Assembly (NCBI GenBank): GCA_026002835.1
Contig: BPGC01000005.1
Span: 48,239-112,238, forward strand
DNA: 64,000 nt
From: Candidatus Nitrosocaldaceae archaeon
GTDB taxonomy: Archaea; Thermoproteota; Nitrososphaeria; Nitrososphaerales; Nitrosocaldaceae
Direction of reading: 5' to 3'
How positions within the stretch are numbered: the first letter of the stretch is position 1; each line of letters opens with the position of its first letter. The notes beneath the pieces were generated by a model. The model was not told where the DNA came from, made no database searches, and saw nothing but the letters and a program-made list of their open reading frames with translations. The translations under genes and the position numbers were made by a program. Below, piece after piece: positions 17,817-27,098 of the stretch.

Positions 17817-18128
17817 ATGAGCGATGAGGAAGAGATCATAAGGGATGAGGATTGTAATGAAGATAAGTTAGGACAAGGATGGCTAGTATTAACAAATAAG
17901 AGGTTGATATTTAGGAAGGAGAGGTCTAGGATGGCTACACTCTCAAAAGAACCAGGAGACACTTTACTTGATGTAACTTTAGACAAGATCAAGGATGTTA
18001 GGACTGAAGGGTTTATAGCTAAAAAGTTAGTAATTGAGATTGATGACAATGTTTACAAATTTGGAGTGTTAGGGACTAAAGGATGGATGAATGATGTGAA
18101 GGAAGCAATTGCTGATTATTCCAAGTGA
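17817..18128 (+). CDS. PH-like domain protein, 103 residues
   Basis: A single bacterial/archaeal PH (GRAM-like) domain: GQGWLVLTNKRLIF (the ...VLTNKRLIF signature, about 27-40), LDVTLDKIKDVRTEGFIAK and a final helix WMNDVKEAI. Such domains bind lipid or protein; there is no membrane segment. The last 53 bases lie antisense over the end of kae1. The ATG is 37 bases from the divergent bud32 start. Confidence 0.75.
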   Translation: MSDEEEIIRDEDCNEDKLGQGWLVLTNKRLIFRKERSRMATLSKEPGDTLLDVTLDKIKDVRTEGFIAKKLVIEIDDNVYKFGVLGTKGWMNDVKEAIADYSK

Positions 18129-19092
18129 TATCTACTGTATCCAATCTCCATGATTGTCTAATACTAGCCTCCTCTGGTTTTACTGTTATACCAGCATAAT
18201 ACTCTAGCAATCCAGTCCATGCTATTTGTGCTCCGCAATCACCAGCAAATCTTGGAGGAACTATGAATAGTTTAGCATCATGTAATTTGCAGACATCTTC
18301 TAGGATAGAAGCTAGTCTCTGATTTGCAGCAACTCCACCAACTACTAACAACTCTTTCTTCTCAGAGAATGCTAGTGCTCTTTCTGCAGTCTCTGCAAGC
18401 ATAGCAAATGCTGTCTCTTGCAAGGAGTAACATATATCCTCTAGTTTATGTTTATTCAATAACTTTTTTGCAGCTGTTAATAATCCAGAATAGGATACAT
18501 CATTCCCTTTAACAATATATGGCAATCTTATATAATTATTTGATTGCTTTGCTAATTGTTCAATAATTGCACCGCATGGAGAAGCAAAACCAGCTGCTCT
18601 ACCAAACTGATCCAACAATTGTCCTAGAGTAATGTCTAATGTTTCTCCAAATACCCTCCATCTCTTATTGTTCATTGCTAAGATCATACAATGCCCTCCA
18701 GAGATCAATAATGCTAAAGGATCTTTTGAATTTGTTAATAACATTCCTAACTCTAGATGACCAATTGCATGATTTACTGGAACCAATGGCTTATTATAAT
18801 ATGCTGCTATAGCCCTTGCTATAACTGCTCCAACTCTCAAACATGGACCTAAGCCTGGACCTTTGGAGTATGCTATTGCACCAACATCTTTAATATTAAT
18901 ACCTGCTTCCTTCAATGCTTGCATTAATACATCTTTACTATTATCTGCATGATGCTTTGCTGCTTCTCTTGGATGAATGCCTTTACCTTCTTCTGGTTTG
19001 TAGATGCTTCTAACATCTGATAATATTCCTTCTTCATTAACTATTGAACAAGAGAATGTATGTGCTGTGCTCTCTATACCTAAACAAAACAT
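18076..19092 (-). CDS. kae1: Kae1, tRNA t6A threonylcarbamoyl transferase (OSGEP/TsaD family)
   Basis: 338 residues from the ATG at 19092, which has GGTGAT just upstream; the in-frame ATG at 19116 would overlap the GTPase stop. Motifs: GIESTAHTFS (nucleotide binding), PREAAKHHADNSKDV (metal-binding histidines), ISGGHCMILAM, GRAAGF and VVGGVAANQRL. Kae1 transfers threonylcarbamoyl to A37 of ANN-decoding tRNAs within KEOPS, with Bud32 nearby. The C-terminus after RLDTVDITW is a 17-residue tail that runs antisense over the PH-domain gene. Confidence 0.95.
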   Translation of the reverse strand: MFCLGIESTAHTFSCSIVNEEGILSDVRSIYKPEEGKGIHPREAAKHHADNSKDVLMQALKEAGINIKDVGAIAYSKGPGLGPCLRVGAVIARAIAAYYNKPLVPVNHAIGHLELGMLLTNSKDPLALLISGGHCMILAMNNKRWRVFGETLDITLGQLLDQFGRAAGFASPCGAIIEQLAKQSNNYIRLPYIVKGNDVSYSGLLTAAKKLLNKHKLEDICYSLQETAFAMLAETAERALAFSEKKELLVVGGVAANQRLASILEDVCKLHDAKLFIVPPRFAGDCGAQIAWTGLLEYYAGITVKPEEASIRQSWRLDTVDITWNNQQLLPSHHSSIL

Positions 19093-19096
19093 ATTA

Positions 19097-20278
19097 TCAC
19101 CTTTTAGCAGATACAATCTGTATTACATCATTATGCTTTAACTTGTAATCCGCTCCTAATCTCTGCTTACTTCTAACATCTAGAGCATAGATGAAATGAT
19201 CTCCTAGATCTGTATGAATAGCATATGCTAAATCTTTAGCTGTTGATCCTTCTGGCATTAGATGAGCATCTGGTAATACATTACCTTTCTTATCACTCAA
19301 CTTTTCTGGATCTTCAACTGGATATACTACGATCATCTTTAATACATCTAAGCATATTTTATTTATAACTTCTTGTACACCAGTTGAGCCGTATCTATTC
19401 ATAAACTCTTTAACCTTATCTAATGCTCTTCTTTGTTCTATTGTAAGATTGTTATCTCTAATTGTAAATGATGGATCTCCTGGTATATAATCTATAATAC
19501 CTTTCTTTGCTGCTAATTTTAATAATAATTCTGCTTCTGCTGAGCATGGAACTGCTTGATACTTTTCTTGAATTCTTTTTATATTATCTTCTGCTTGTTT
19601 TATATCTGCTTTATTAGCTGCTATGATTATTGGCTTTGCTATCCTTCTTAACTCTTTTGCAAATGCTAGTATATCATTATCATCCCATTCAACTGGTTTC
19701 TTCTGCTTAAATTTATTTAATACTATACTAATTGCATCTTCTTTTATAGACAAACCGCTTAACTTTACTGCTAACATAGACTCTATCTTGCCTTTATGCT
19801 CAGCCTCTCTAGCTATCCTGTGCCAATCCTTGCTTATTATACCCTTTAACCAGAGATCGAACTCTTCTTCAACAAATTTTATATCATCCAATGGATCGTT
19901 TGTTCCAGGAGGACAAGGTCTTCCTTCGCTATCAGTAGATCCAGATGCATCAACTACATGAATCAATCCATCTGCTTGTCTAGCGTCATCTAGGAATTTA
20001 TTTCCTAATCCTCTTCCTTGATGCGCTCCAGGAACCAAACCCGCTACATCAATAAGTTTGATTGGAACAAATCTATTACCATTTATGCATATAGAATGTA
20101 TGGGATTATCTTTAATACCAAACTCTCTACAAACACAGTTTACTCTAGCATATGCTATACCAACATTAGGTTTGATTGTAGTAAATGGATGATTTGCTAT
20201 TTGCACACTTAAAGCAGTAGCTGCGCTGAAGAATGTAGATTTACCTACATTGGTTTTACCAATCAATCCTATCTGCAT
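19097..20278 (-). CDS. ychF: OLA1/YchF-type GTPase with TGS domain
   Basis: 393 residues. G1 is GKTNVGKST (about 7-15), G2 lies near NHPFTTIKPNVG, G3 is DVAGLVPGAHQGRGLGNKFL, and G4 is AANKAD. The C-terminal TGS domain (about 330-393) contains DAHLMPEGSTAKDLAYAIHT and DHFIYALDVRSKQRLG. The archaeal form is about 395 residues. These GTPases/ATPases bind ribosomes and act in translation quality control. It overlaps only the longer, unlikely start of kae1. Confidence 0.93.
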   Translation of the reverse strand: MQIGLIGKTNVGKSTFFSAATALSVQIANHPFTTIKPNVGIAYARVNCVCREFGIKDNPIHSICINGNRFVPIKLIDVAGLVPGAHQGRGLGNKFLDDARQADGLIHVVDASGSTDSEGRPCPPGTNDPLDDIKFVEEEFDLWLKGIISKDWHRIAREAEHKGKIESMLAVKLSGLSIKEDAISIVLNKFKQKKPVEWDDNDILAFAKELRRIAKPIIIAANKADIKQAEDNIKRIQEKYQAVPCSAEAELLLKLAAKKGIIDYIPGDPSFTIRDNNLTIEQRRALDKVKEFMNRYGSTGVQEVINKICLDVLKMIVVYPVEDPEKLSDKKGNVLPDAHLMPEGSTAKDLAYAIHTDLGDHFIYALDVRSKQRLGADYKLKHNDVIQIVSAKR

Positions 20279-20296
20279 ACTATATCTAAAAATTAT

Positions 20297-20860
20297 GTGT
20301 TTAATAAGTTATATAGGATGAGGATAGTTATAACTGGAACTCCAGGAGTAGGCAAACATACAATAGCAGATATACTTGCTAAGAGATTAAAGTATAAGAT
20401 TATAGATATAAACTCTTTAGCATTCAAACATAATGCTATAATTGGAAAAGATTATGCATTCATCATAGATACAGAAAAGATGAAAGATATAATAAAAGAT
20501 GAGTTGGATGATAATTGCATAATCGTAGGCCATGTAGCACCATATGTTTTAGAAAACGATTATATAGATTATGTTATTGTATTGAGAAGATCTCCATATG
20601 AATTAGAAGAGGTTTATAGAAATAGAGGCTATGATGCAAAAAAGATGAAAGATAACCTATCTAGCGAGATATTAGGAAGTATAGCATATGATTGCATTAA
20701 TAAATTTGATAAAGTTATAGAGATAGATTGCACAAACAAGAAACCAGATCAGATTGTAGATGAGATAATGTATTACATTGATAAAAATGAGAAGAGGATA
20801 GGTATTGTAGATTGGTTAGAATTGGTTAAAGATGATATAAACAGATTCTTTGATTTATAA
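20297..20860 (+). CDS. Adenylate kinase 6 / Fap7-like NTPase
   Basis: 187 residues, or 180 from the likelier ATG at 20318 (MRIVITGTPGVGK). P-loop GTPGVGKHT, lid-like KRLKYKIIDINSLAF, IDTEKMKDII, a GHVAPYVLE segment and LRRSPYELEEVYRNRGY fit the Fap7/hCINAP family, which helps in small-subunit maturation and shows weak adenylate kinase activity. The usual Ser/Thr after GK is His here (GKHT), the next residue Thr may coordinate Mg. It is divergent from ychF with a short shared promoter. Confidence 0.85.
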   Translation: MFNKLYRMRIVITGTPGVGKHTIADILAKRLKYKIIDINSLAFKHNAIIGKDYAFIIDTEKMKDIIKDELDDNCIIVGHVAPYVLENDYIDYVIVLRRSPYELEEVYRNRGYDAKKMKDNLSSEILGSIAYDCINKFDKVIEIDCTNKKPDQIVDEIMYYIDKNEKRIGIVDWLELVKDDINRFFDL

Positions 20861-20883
20861 ACTGCATATATTGATAAGATGAT

Positions 20884-22398
20884 ATGCAAGATATCCTAGA
20901 GGTTAGACATACAGATCTAAATGCTAGATTAGGAATATTATATACTAGTCATGGAAAGGTTGAGGTGCCAGCTTTTGTACCAGTTGTTCATCCAGTTAAG
21001 CAAGAAGTCCCAATAGATTTCATAAAAGAGTTAGGCTTTGATCTTGTTATAACTAATGCATATATAACTATGAAGAGGTACGGCAAAGATTATAGTAAAA
21101 GTATTCATCAAACGATAAACTTTGATAAAAGCATAATGACAGACTCTGGGGGTTATCAAGTGTTAGAGTATGGAGATCTAGATGTAAATTACGAAGAGGT
21201 AGCAAAGTTCGAAGAAAGGATCAGGAGTGATATTGCAGTTCCATTGGATAAACCTACTGGATTTAGATTGGATAGAGATACTGCTGAGAAATATGTAGAA
21301 AAGACTTTAGCAGCAGCTAGAGATACTATTAACATTATAAATAATGATGATATTATATGGGTAGGTCCTATACAAGGAGGGAAGTATCTAGATTTAGTAA
21401 GATATTCAGCAAAAAGGTTGAATGATCTAGGCTATCAAATGTTTGCTTTAGGTAGCCCTACAGAGGTTATGGAAGCGTATGAATTTAGAGTATTAGCAGA
21501 GATGATAACTGCTGCTAGAGAAAGCATACCTAGCAATAAGCCCTTACATCTATTTGGAGCAGGAAATCCTTTAACGATACCATTAGCAGTTGCTTTAGGA
21601 TGTGATACATTCGATTCAGCATCTTACATGCTATATGCAAAAGATGATAGATACATGCTTCCAAATAGAACTGTAAATATTAAAGATCTTAGTTATCTTC
21701 CATGTAATTGCCCAGTATGCTCAAAATACAAACCATATGAACTTAAAGAGTTGGATAAGAAGAAGAGAATATTAGAGATTGCTAAACATAATCTATACAT
21801 TATAAAGATGGAAGTAGATACTGTGAAAGAAGCTATAGTTGATGGAAGGTTATGGGAGTATATAATCCAGAAATCTTTTGCGCATCCTAAATTGTATGCT
21901 GCTAATGATGTATTGCTAAATATGGATTTTAATGCTACTCCTTTATATAAAGAGAATGCTATATTCTTCTTTAATGCTATTGATCAATATAGACCAGAAG
22001 CAGTAAGGTTTAGGGATATGGTTAAAAGAGTTAGATATAACGAAGAGTTATTGATACTAATACCAGAACAAGAGCAGCATCCGCTATATACAACTAGTAT
22101 ATATAATAAGATAAAATCTATGGTTAATGCTACTGTAGCATATTATTCTCCATTCCTATCTATTGTGCCAGAAGAATTATCTGATATATTTCCAGCAGCC
22201 CACCATTTATCAGCTAATATTAAATTTAAGGTTGATGACTTTCCTACATTCAAGGAGAGTTTTAATGCATTTATCAAGAATAATAGTTTTGCTAATATAA
22301 TAATATTAGCGGATGATTTTATGAAAGATGCTATTGAAGAATTAGATATTAAATGTAAGATTGTTGAAAGTTATGAAGAATTATTAGATATGCTTTAA
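20884..22398 (+). CDS. tgtA: tRNA-guanine(15) transglycosylase (archaeosine pathway)
   Basis: 504 residues. TgtA swaps guanine 15 for preQ0 in tRNA before ArcS makes archaeosine. The catalytic core has TDSGGYQV with nucleophile D87, DKPTGFRLDRDTAE, GPIQGGKYLDLVRYSA, GSPTEVMEAYEF and the zinc site CNCPVC (about 268-273). After residue 330 a second domain continues, but I see no PUA domain at the C-terminus, so the protein looks shorter than euryarchaeal TgtA (about 580-650). It starts 23 bases after the Fap7-like gene, suggesting an operon. Confidence 0.93.
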   Translation: MQDILEVRHTDLNARLGILYTSHGKVEVPAFVPVVHPVKQEVPIDFIKELGFDLVITNAYITMKRYGKDYSKSIHQTINFDKSIMTDSGGYQVLEYGDLDVNYEEVAKFEERIRSDIAVPLDKPTGFRLDRDTAEKYVEKTLAAARDTINIINNDDIIWVGPIQGGKYLDLVRYSAKRLNDLGYQMFALGSPTEVMEAYEFRVLAEMITAARESIPSNKPLHLFGAGNPLTIPLAVALGCDTFDSASYMLYAKDDRYMLPNRTVNIKDLSYLPCNCPVCSKYKPYELKELDKKKRILEIAKHNLYIIKMEVDTVKEAIVDGRLWEYIIQKSFAHPKLYAANDVLLNMDFNATPLYKENAIFFFNAIDQYRPEAVRFRDMVKRVRYNEELLILIPEQEQHPLYTTSIYNKIKSMVNATVAYYSPFLSIVPEELSDIFPAAHHLSANIKFKVDDFPTFKESFNAFIKNNSFANIIILADDFMKDAIEELDIKCKIVESYEELLDML

Positions 22399-22461
22399 TA
22401 CATCATTATTTACAGCTAAGAGGCAATCTAAATTACTAGAAAATAAAAAAAGAGTTTGGGT

Positions 22462-22755
22462 TTATCCCTCAGCCCAGCCTTTGGTAAATCTACCAAACTT
22501 GTGTAGTGGTAGTGGCTGACCTGGGGTGTACTCCATTGGTCTCATCCAGAATATTGCCTTTGTTGGGCAAACACCAATGCATGCTCCGTCAGAGATGCAT
22601 CTCTCTGGGTAGAAGATGAATGCTTTACCTCTCTTCCAACCCTCGACTGGCTTTACCCTTATGACATCTGGACCTAACGCTGTACATATCTCTACACAGA
22701 GTGCACAGCCTATACATGTTTGCTCGTCTACATCTGGTAATATTGCTACTGGCAT
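22462..22755 (-). CDS. Ferredoxin with two Fe-S clusters, one Asp-ligated
   Basis: 97 residues. Cluster I is C14-x2-C17-x2-C20-x3-C24 (a four-Cys motif but the tail after C24 lacks the usual Pro), and cluster II is C53-x2-D56-x2-C59-x3-C63-P. The Asp in place of the second Cys is typical of ferredoxins that hold a [3Fe-4S] or labile [4Fe-4S] cluster. A C-terminal tail with WMRPMEYTPGQPLPLHKF is unusual. It is an electron carrier of the cytoplasm. The gene is monocistronic. Confidence 0.92.
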   Translation of the reverse strand: MPVAILPDVDEQTCIGCALCVEICTALGPDVIRVKPVEGWKRGKAFIFYPERCISDGACIGVCPTKAIFWMRPMEYTPGQPLPLHKFGRFTKGWAEG

Positions 22756-22886
22756 CTACTTCACCTAGTGATAATACAGAATTGAAATATTTAAACTGTT
22801 TGCTCATGTTATAACACCGTTTTAGAATTAGTTATGCCTAATTCTTATATTATCTATATAATAAGCAATAAAATTGATATATTAAT

Positions 22887-23771
22887 TTATATATTAGGTG
22901 TTATACCTAGATATTCTCCTACTAATCCTCCAAACACATACAAAGCAAGCGTTGCTCCAAATATTATAGCACTTGTTTCTCCTAACTCTCTGAAAAAGTT
23001 CCTATTATGCAATACATGAGAGTATAATGCAATATATGCTAAGATTGCTATGGATATTACTAATGATATAATTAATGCTTCAAGTATATCATGTATTATG
23101 AAATAGGGTAATGCTAACAATAATGCAGTTATTATATATGCTATTCCAGTATAAGTAGATGCTACTACTGGCTTTCCTATACCTCCAGTCTTTGCTTGAT
23201 TGTAAGCTGCGGAAGCCATGGCTATGCTAGCAGCTACTCCTGCAATTAAGCCAGCTAAACCAGCATTGAATGTATTTGTATAAACTCCTAAAGTTCCAGC
23301 ATGTATGCCAGCAATCTCTATTAAAGCATCAGATAATCCTAATACAGTAAAGCCTAGATACTTTATCCTCTCTTCTCCTAAACTAGCTAACAATGCTTCT
23401 TCATGTTTCTCCTCATCTAATATTATCTTCTCAAGTTCTTTTCTCTTTGCTTCATCAAGCATATGCATTATACTCTTGTAATTCTCTATAACCTTCTCCT
23501 CATGCTTCTCTAATATCTTTATAACAAATGTTATTCCCATTATCAATGCTAGAAATTTCATTAGGAGAATCTTTGTATTAGATATTCTAGGCTTATTATT
23601 AGTAAATTTACTCCAAAACTGATAATGCTTATACTCTTGCATAGCCATAACTTCCAATGTAGCTCTTAATCTATTTGGAGTAAAGAATGCATTAGATAAT
23701 GTTTTATACATATTATAGTCTAGATATTCATCGTTAGAAGCATCTAATGCAACTTGTTCAATTCTGTTCAT
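22887..23771 (-). CDS. Ferritin-like/VIT membrane protein (MbfA-like)
   Basis: 294 residues. The N-terminal part (1-150) is a ferritin-like helical bundle with EYKHYQFW and DEEKHEEALL metal-ligand helices. Residues 150-294 are five membrane segments of the VIT1/CCC1 family, with LGLSDALIEIAGIHAGTLGV then AGVAASIAMASAAYNQAKTG. VIT proteins carry Fe2+ or Mn2+ out of the cytoplasm; the ferritin domain may sense or oxidise iron. The minus-strand start is clear; about 200 bases of non-coding DNA lie upstream. Confidence 0.88.
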   Translation of the reverse strand: MNRIEQVALDASNDEYLDYNMYKTLSNAFFTPNRLRATLEVMAMQEYKHYQFWSKFTNNKPRISNTKILLMKFLALIMGITFVIKILEKHEEKVIENYKSIMHMLDEAKRKELEKIILDEEKHEEALLASLGEERIKYLGFTVLGLSDALIEIAGIHAGTLGVYTNTFNAGLAGLIAGVAASIAMASAAYNQAKTGGIGKPVVASTYTGIAYIITALLLALPYFIIHDILEALIISLVISIAILAYIALYSHVLHNRNFFRELGETSAIIFGATLALYVFGGLVGEYLGITPNI

Positions 23772-23966
23772 AAATATTATTTGTTTATAAGATTTAAAAT
23801 AGCTTTGTATTTTAATAAATACATAACAAACATTATTTTTAACACATTATCATATTATTATATGCCAGAAGATATCAATATTATAATTTACTTTACAGTA
23901 TTAGCATATGAAAGATCATTAGAATTCTAAAACTATAATAATAACTATACTAAACTATTTAATAGA

Positions 23967-25058
23967 TTGAAAGCTGCAGTATTAAGAGAGATAGGAAAGT
24001 TAACAATAGAAGATATCAAAGAACCAAAACCTAATGATGATGAAGTATTGATCAAAGTAGATTCAATAGGCTTATGTCATACAGATCTGCATGTGTTAAA
24101 AGGACATATACCATTCCCTCTTCCAGCAGTATTAGGGCATGAGGTTTCTGGAGTAGTTGAACAAGTTGGAAAGAATGTAGATAATGTACAAGTAGGAGAT
24201 AAGGTAGTAGGACCATTCATACTTCCTTGTGGTAAATGCAGATTATGTATAACAGGGCAAGAAGATCTCTGCGAAAAATTCTACAATTTTAATAGATTGA
24301 AAGGAGTCTATTACGATGGAAATACTAGATTATTCGATGCTAATGGCAATCCTATACATATGTACTCTATGGCAGCACATGCAGAGTACTCAGTAATACC
24401 ATCAACATCAGTATTCAAGATACCAGATACATTAGAGCGAGATAAATCAGCAATTCTAGGATGTGCAATAATGACCGCATATGGAGCGTGTAGAAATGCT
24501 AGCCTAAAACCAGCAGAGACAGTAGCAGTATTTGGAACTGGAGGAGTTGGCACTAATGTTGTTCAGATAGCAGCAAAGGTATACAATGCTAATGTTATAG
24601 CTATAGATCTTAATGATGAAAAGTTAGAACATGCAAAGAGAATAGGAGCAGTTCATACAATAAATCCAAAGAATGAAGATGCTGTAAAAGCATTATTAGA
24701 TTATACAGATGGTAGAGGAGTAGATGTTGCAATCGAGGTTATTGGCTTAAAAGTTACAATAGATTCAGCAATCAAGTCTGTAAGGTCTGGTGGTAGAGTT
24801 GTTCTAGTAGGTTTAGCAGCAAAAGGCAACGAAGCAAGTTTTGAGATAAACTCTATAGTTAGAAGAGGAGTAAAGATAATAGGATCTTATGGAGGCAAAC
24901 CTAGGATAGATATGCCAGAGATCATATCGCTAGCAGACAAAGGTATAATAAATATCAAAGATGCGATATCTGCAGAATATAAATTAGAAGAGATCAACGA
25001 AGCTTTTGAAAAGTTAGAAAAAGGAGAGATATTAGGAAGGGCAATAATTAAAGTCTAA
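23967..25058 (+). CDS. Zinc-dependent medium-chain alcohol dehydrogenase
   Basis: 363 residues from a TTG start. Catalytic zinc ligands are C37 and the GHE at 57-59 (H58). The structural zinc site is C88-x2-C91-x2-C94-x7-C102, and the NAD(P) loop is VFGTGGVGTNVVQIA (about 191-205). The family oxidises alcohols or reduces aldehydes; the acidic residue at the end of the second strand (IAIDLNDEKLEHA) favours NAD. The C-terminal half has the regular GGRVVLVGLA pattern. Confidence 0.92.
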   Translation: MKAAVLREIGKLTIEDIKEPKPNDDEVLIKVDSIGLCHTDLHVLKGHIPFPLPAVLGHEVSGVVEQVGKNVDNVQVGDKVVGPFILPCGKCRLCITGQEDLCEKFYNFNRLKGVYYDGNTRLFDANGNPIHMYSMAAHAEYSVIPSTSVFKIPDTLERDKSAILGCAIMTAYGACRNASLKPAETVAVFGTGGVGTNVVQIAAKVYNANVIAIDLNDEKLEHAKRIGAVHTINPKNEDAVKALLDYTDGRGVDVAIEVIGLKVTIDSAIKSVRSGGRVVLVGLAAKGNEASFEINSIVRRGVKIIGSYGGKPRIDMPEIISLADKGIINIKDAISAEYKLEEINEAFEKLEKGEILGRAIIKV

Positions 25059-25073
25059 ACACCAAAATTATTT

Positions 25074-26792
25074 TTACCAGTATTTTGTCTTTACCTTTTC
25101 TATAGCTTTCTCATACTCTTTACCTTTCTTCCTTGCATACTTTTCCATAGCCTTCAATGGTATTCCTCCTAATGCAGTTGCTAATCCTGTAAAGAAGAAC
25201 CTTCTAATTGGATCATTACTTCCAACTTTATGCATAAACTTCATTATGCCATACTTGTAATTATGTTGCCATGTCTTATACATTATTGCTAACTTTCCTG
25301 GATCTATACTATTGCCTATATCATAGAATGTAGATTTTTGTAACAAACCTATTGGGACGAATGTCAATGGCGTTGTTGTAAATCTAGATTCTGGTTGTTC
25401 TACTTCTAACTCATGTATCAATTCTATAGTCTCCCAGCTATCTTCTTCAGTCTCATCATTATCCAATCCTAGAATTAGTGTAAAAGCAGGAACCCAATAA
25501 TGTTCGTTCAATGTTTTAACACCTTCTTTGACTACCCAATGCCACTCATTAGGAGAGAACGGTGCTAACTTTCTATCAGCATATTTGCCTATCAATCTCT
25601 TACTTCCAGTCTCAAATCCACATTGTATCCCGATATGATTATCTGGTCCAGCTCTTATTATCTCTGATATCTCTGGTATCAGTCTTTCATCAGCAATTGA
25701 ACCGGCTAATGTTCCATGCGTTGGATTCGTATGCTCAACACCAGTCTCCATTATAGCCTTGAATAACTCTACTAATGCTTCTCTATTAGGTTGCATATTC
25801 TTAGTCTTTCTAGGATTTAATCCATAGACAAATATATCATCGCTGTGTACCCATGCGTTCTTCAATCCTCCTTTCTTCATATTAACCATGATCTCTTCTT
25901 TTACTTTTTCTGGAGGGTAATATCTTAAAGGTCTAAGGGTTACATCACAGAATTTGCAACCTCTTCCACATCCCCTCATCACTTCAATCATACCGTGCAT
26001 GCTAGGCTCGACTATATTTGGTATCTCGTCTATTGAGGGTTCATCCCAGTAATGTATGAACCTTCCATGATATGTTTTGCCATTCTTGAACTCTTTGATC
26101 TCTACTTTGAACTCGCTCTTCTTGAATGGATTCGCTTCATCAAACTCACCATTTATTAGATTATCAAAGAATACGCCAGCTATACCATCGATCTCTGGAC
26201 ATATGCCTCCTAGGTCACCTTCTAATATTGCATATAGATCATACTCTTCAATCTTTTTAGGATCATAATTATACTGCCAAGTTCCAGATGCTCCTACTAC
26301 TATCTTTGCTTTACTATTATTTCTCTTCTTTGCCTCAATTATCTTATGATGTAATTGAGCGCTATAATACTCATCGTAAGAGATATGCTTCCTTCCATAT
26401 GTAAATGTCATAGTCACTGGACCCATTCCTAGAGGATCCATCTCATACAAGCCAACTACTTCTGTCTCTGGACCGATGAATTTATCTATATGATCTGGAT
26501 GTGCTACTACAACATCCTCTCTTCTATATCCATCTCTTAATAGACCAGCCTCTACCTTCCTTAATCCATATGGAGCATACCTAGCAACTCCATTATTATG
26601 TGGAGCAGAATTACATATGAAATCGAATAATACCTTTGGTGTTACCTGATTGCCTAGTATCCATTTTAGAAAACCAGCTTCTCTATGAGGATCTATTGCT
26701 GGTGCGCATCCAAAGAACGATGCTAAAGAGATTCCTCTATAGAATGACATTAATGTTCGATCAGCGCTTAATACAATCTTCGGATATCCCAT
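25074..26792 (-). CDS. Radical SAM protein (B12-binding-type N-terminus)
   Basis: 572 residues from ATG 26792. An upstream ATG at 26930 gives a 46-residue non-conserved extension and is unlikely; a TATA box sits about 30 bases before 26792. The radical SAM cluster is C-G-R-G-C-K-F-C (CxxxCxxC, about residues 285-292), followed by DVTLRPLRYYPPEKVKEEI and GIQCGFETGSKRLIGKY. The N-terminal 200 residues carry the Rossmann-like domain seen in B12-binding radical SAM proteins (VVGLYEMDPLGMGPVTMTF). The product is unknown; homologs are annotated only as radical SAM. Confidence 0.85.
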   Translation of the reverse strand: MGYPKIVLSADRTLMSFYRGISLASFFGCAPAIDPHREAGFLKWILGNQVTPKVLFDFICNSAPHNNGVARYAPYGLRKVEAGLLRDGYRREDVVVAHPDHIDKFIGPETEVVGLYEMDPLGMGPVTMTFTYGRKHISYDEYYSAQLHHKIIEAKKRNNSKAKIVVGASGTWQYNYDPKKIEEYDLYAILEGDLGGICPEIDGIAGVFFDNLINGEFDEANPFKKSEFKVEIKEFKNGKTYHGRFIHYWDEPSIDEIPNIVEPSMHGMIEVMRGCGRGCKFCDVTLRPLRYYPPEKVKEEIMVNMKKGGLKNAWVHSDDIFVYGLNPRKTKNMQPNREALVELFKAIMETGVEHTNPTHGTLAGSIADERLIPEISEIIRAGPDNHIGIQCGFETGSKRLIGKYADRKLAPFSPNEWHWVVKEGVKTLNEHYWVPAFTLILGLDNDETEEDSWETIELIHELEVEQPESRFTTTPLTFVPIGLLQKSTFYDIGNSIDPGKLAIMYKTWQHNYKYGIMKFMHKVGSNDPIRRFFFTGLATALGGIPLKAMEKYARKKGKEYEKAIEKVKTKYW

Positions 26793-26818
26793 GCTATCTG
26801 CTAATAAAATTAAGCATG

Positions 26819-26826
26819 ATATAAAA
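26819..26826 (-). promoter_or_regulatory. TATA box of the radical SAM gene
   Basis: TTTTATAT on the minus strand lies centred about 30 bases before the ATG at 26792. It supports the shorter start chosen for that gene. Confidence 0.5.
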
Positions 26827-27022
26827 CTTATGACTATTTCATAAAGGTGAAAAGTATGAAAGCATGAATTGTATTTATATATTCTGTTATTAATTATACT
26901 TTGAATTGTTAACCATTTAGTACAAAGCATCTAAACTATCTGGTTATACTACAAGTAATTATTATAAGCATGAAAATAGAGTAAATAAAAGAGTAAATCT
27001 AGGTTATTAGGGAGAGTAGATA

Positions 27023-27094
27023 GCATTTAGAATATCTTATGGTATTAGAAGGATAACAACACTATTGAATAAAAGTATAAAGATTAATAAAAAT
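27023..27094 (+). mobile_element. Tiny remnant of an IS3-family orfB
   Basis: Translation gives SYGIRRITTLLNKSIKINKN, clearly related to PSYGIRRITAILNREGIKIN in the orfB at the right edge of the window. Only 72 bases remain. It is cut off by the IS5-family remnant that starts at 27099. Confidence 0.7.
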
Positions 27095-27098
27095 TCAT

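Noticed and set aside
26913..26929. TACAAAGC near 26921 as another end of the IS5/MITE family
   Set aside because: Only eight bases match and the neighbouring sequence does not follow the element; a partner end was not found.
26793..26930. N-terminal extension of the radical SAM gene (46 residues)
   Set aside because: The extension is hydrophobic and non-conserved in look; a TATA box lies inside it at correct spacing for the ATG at 26792.
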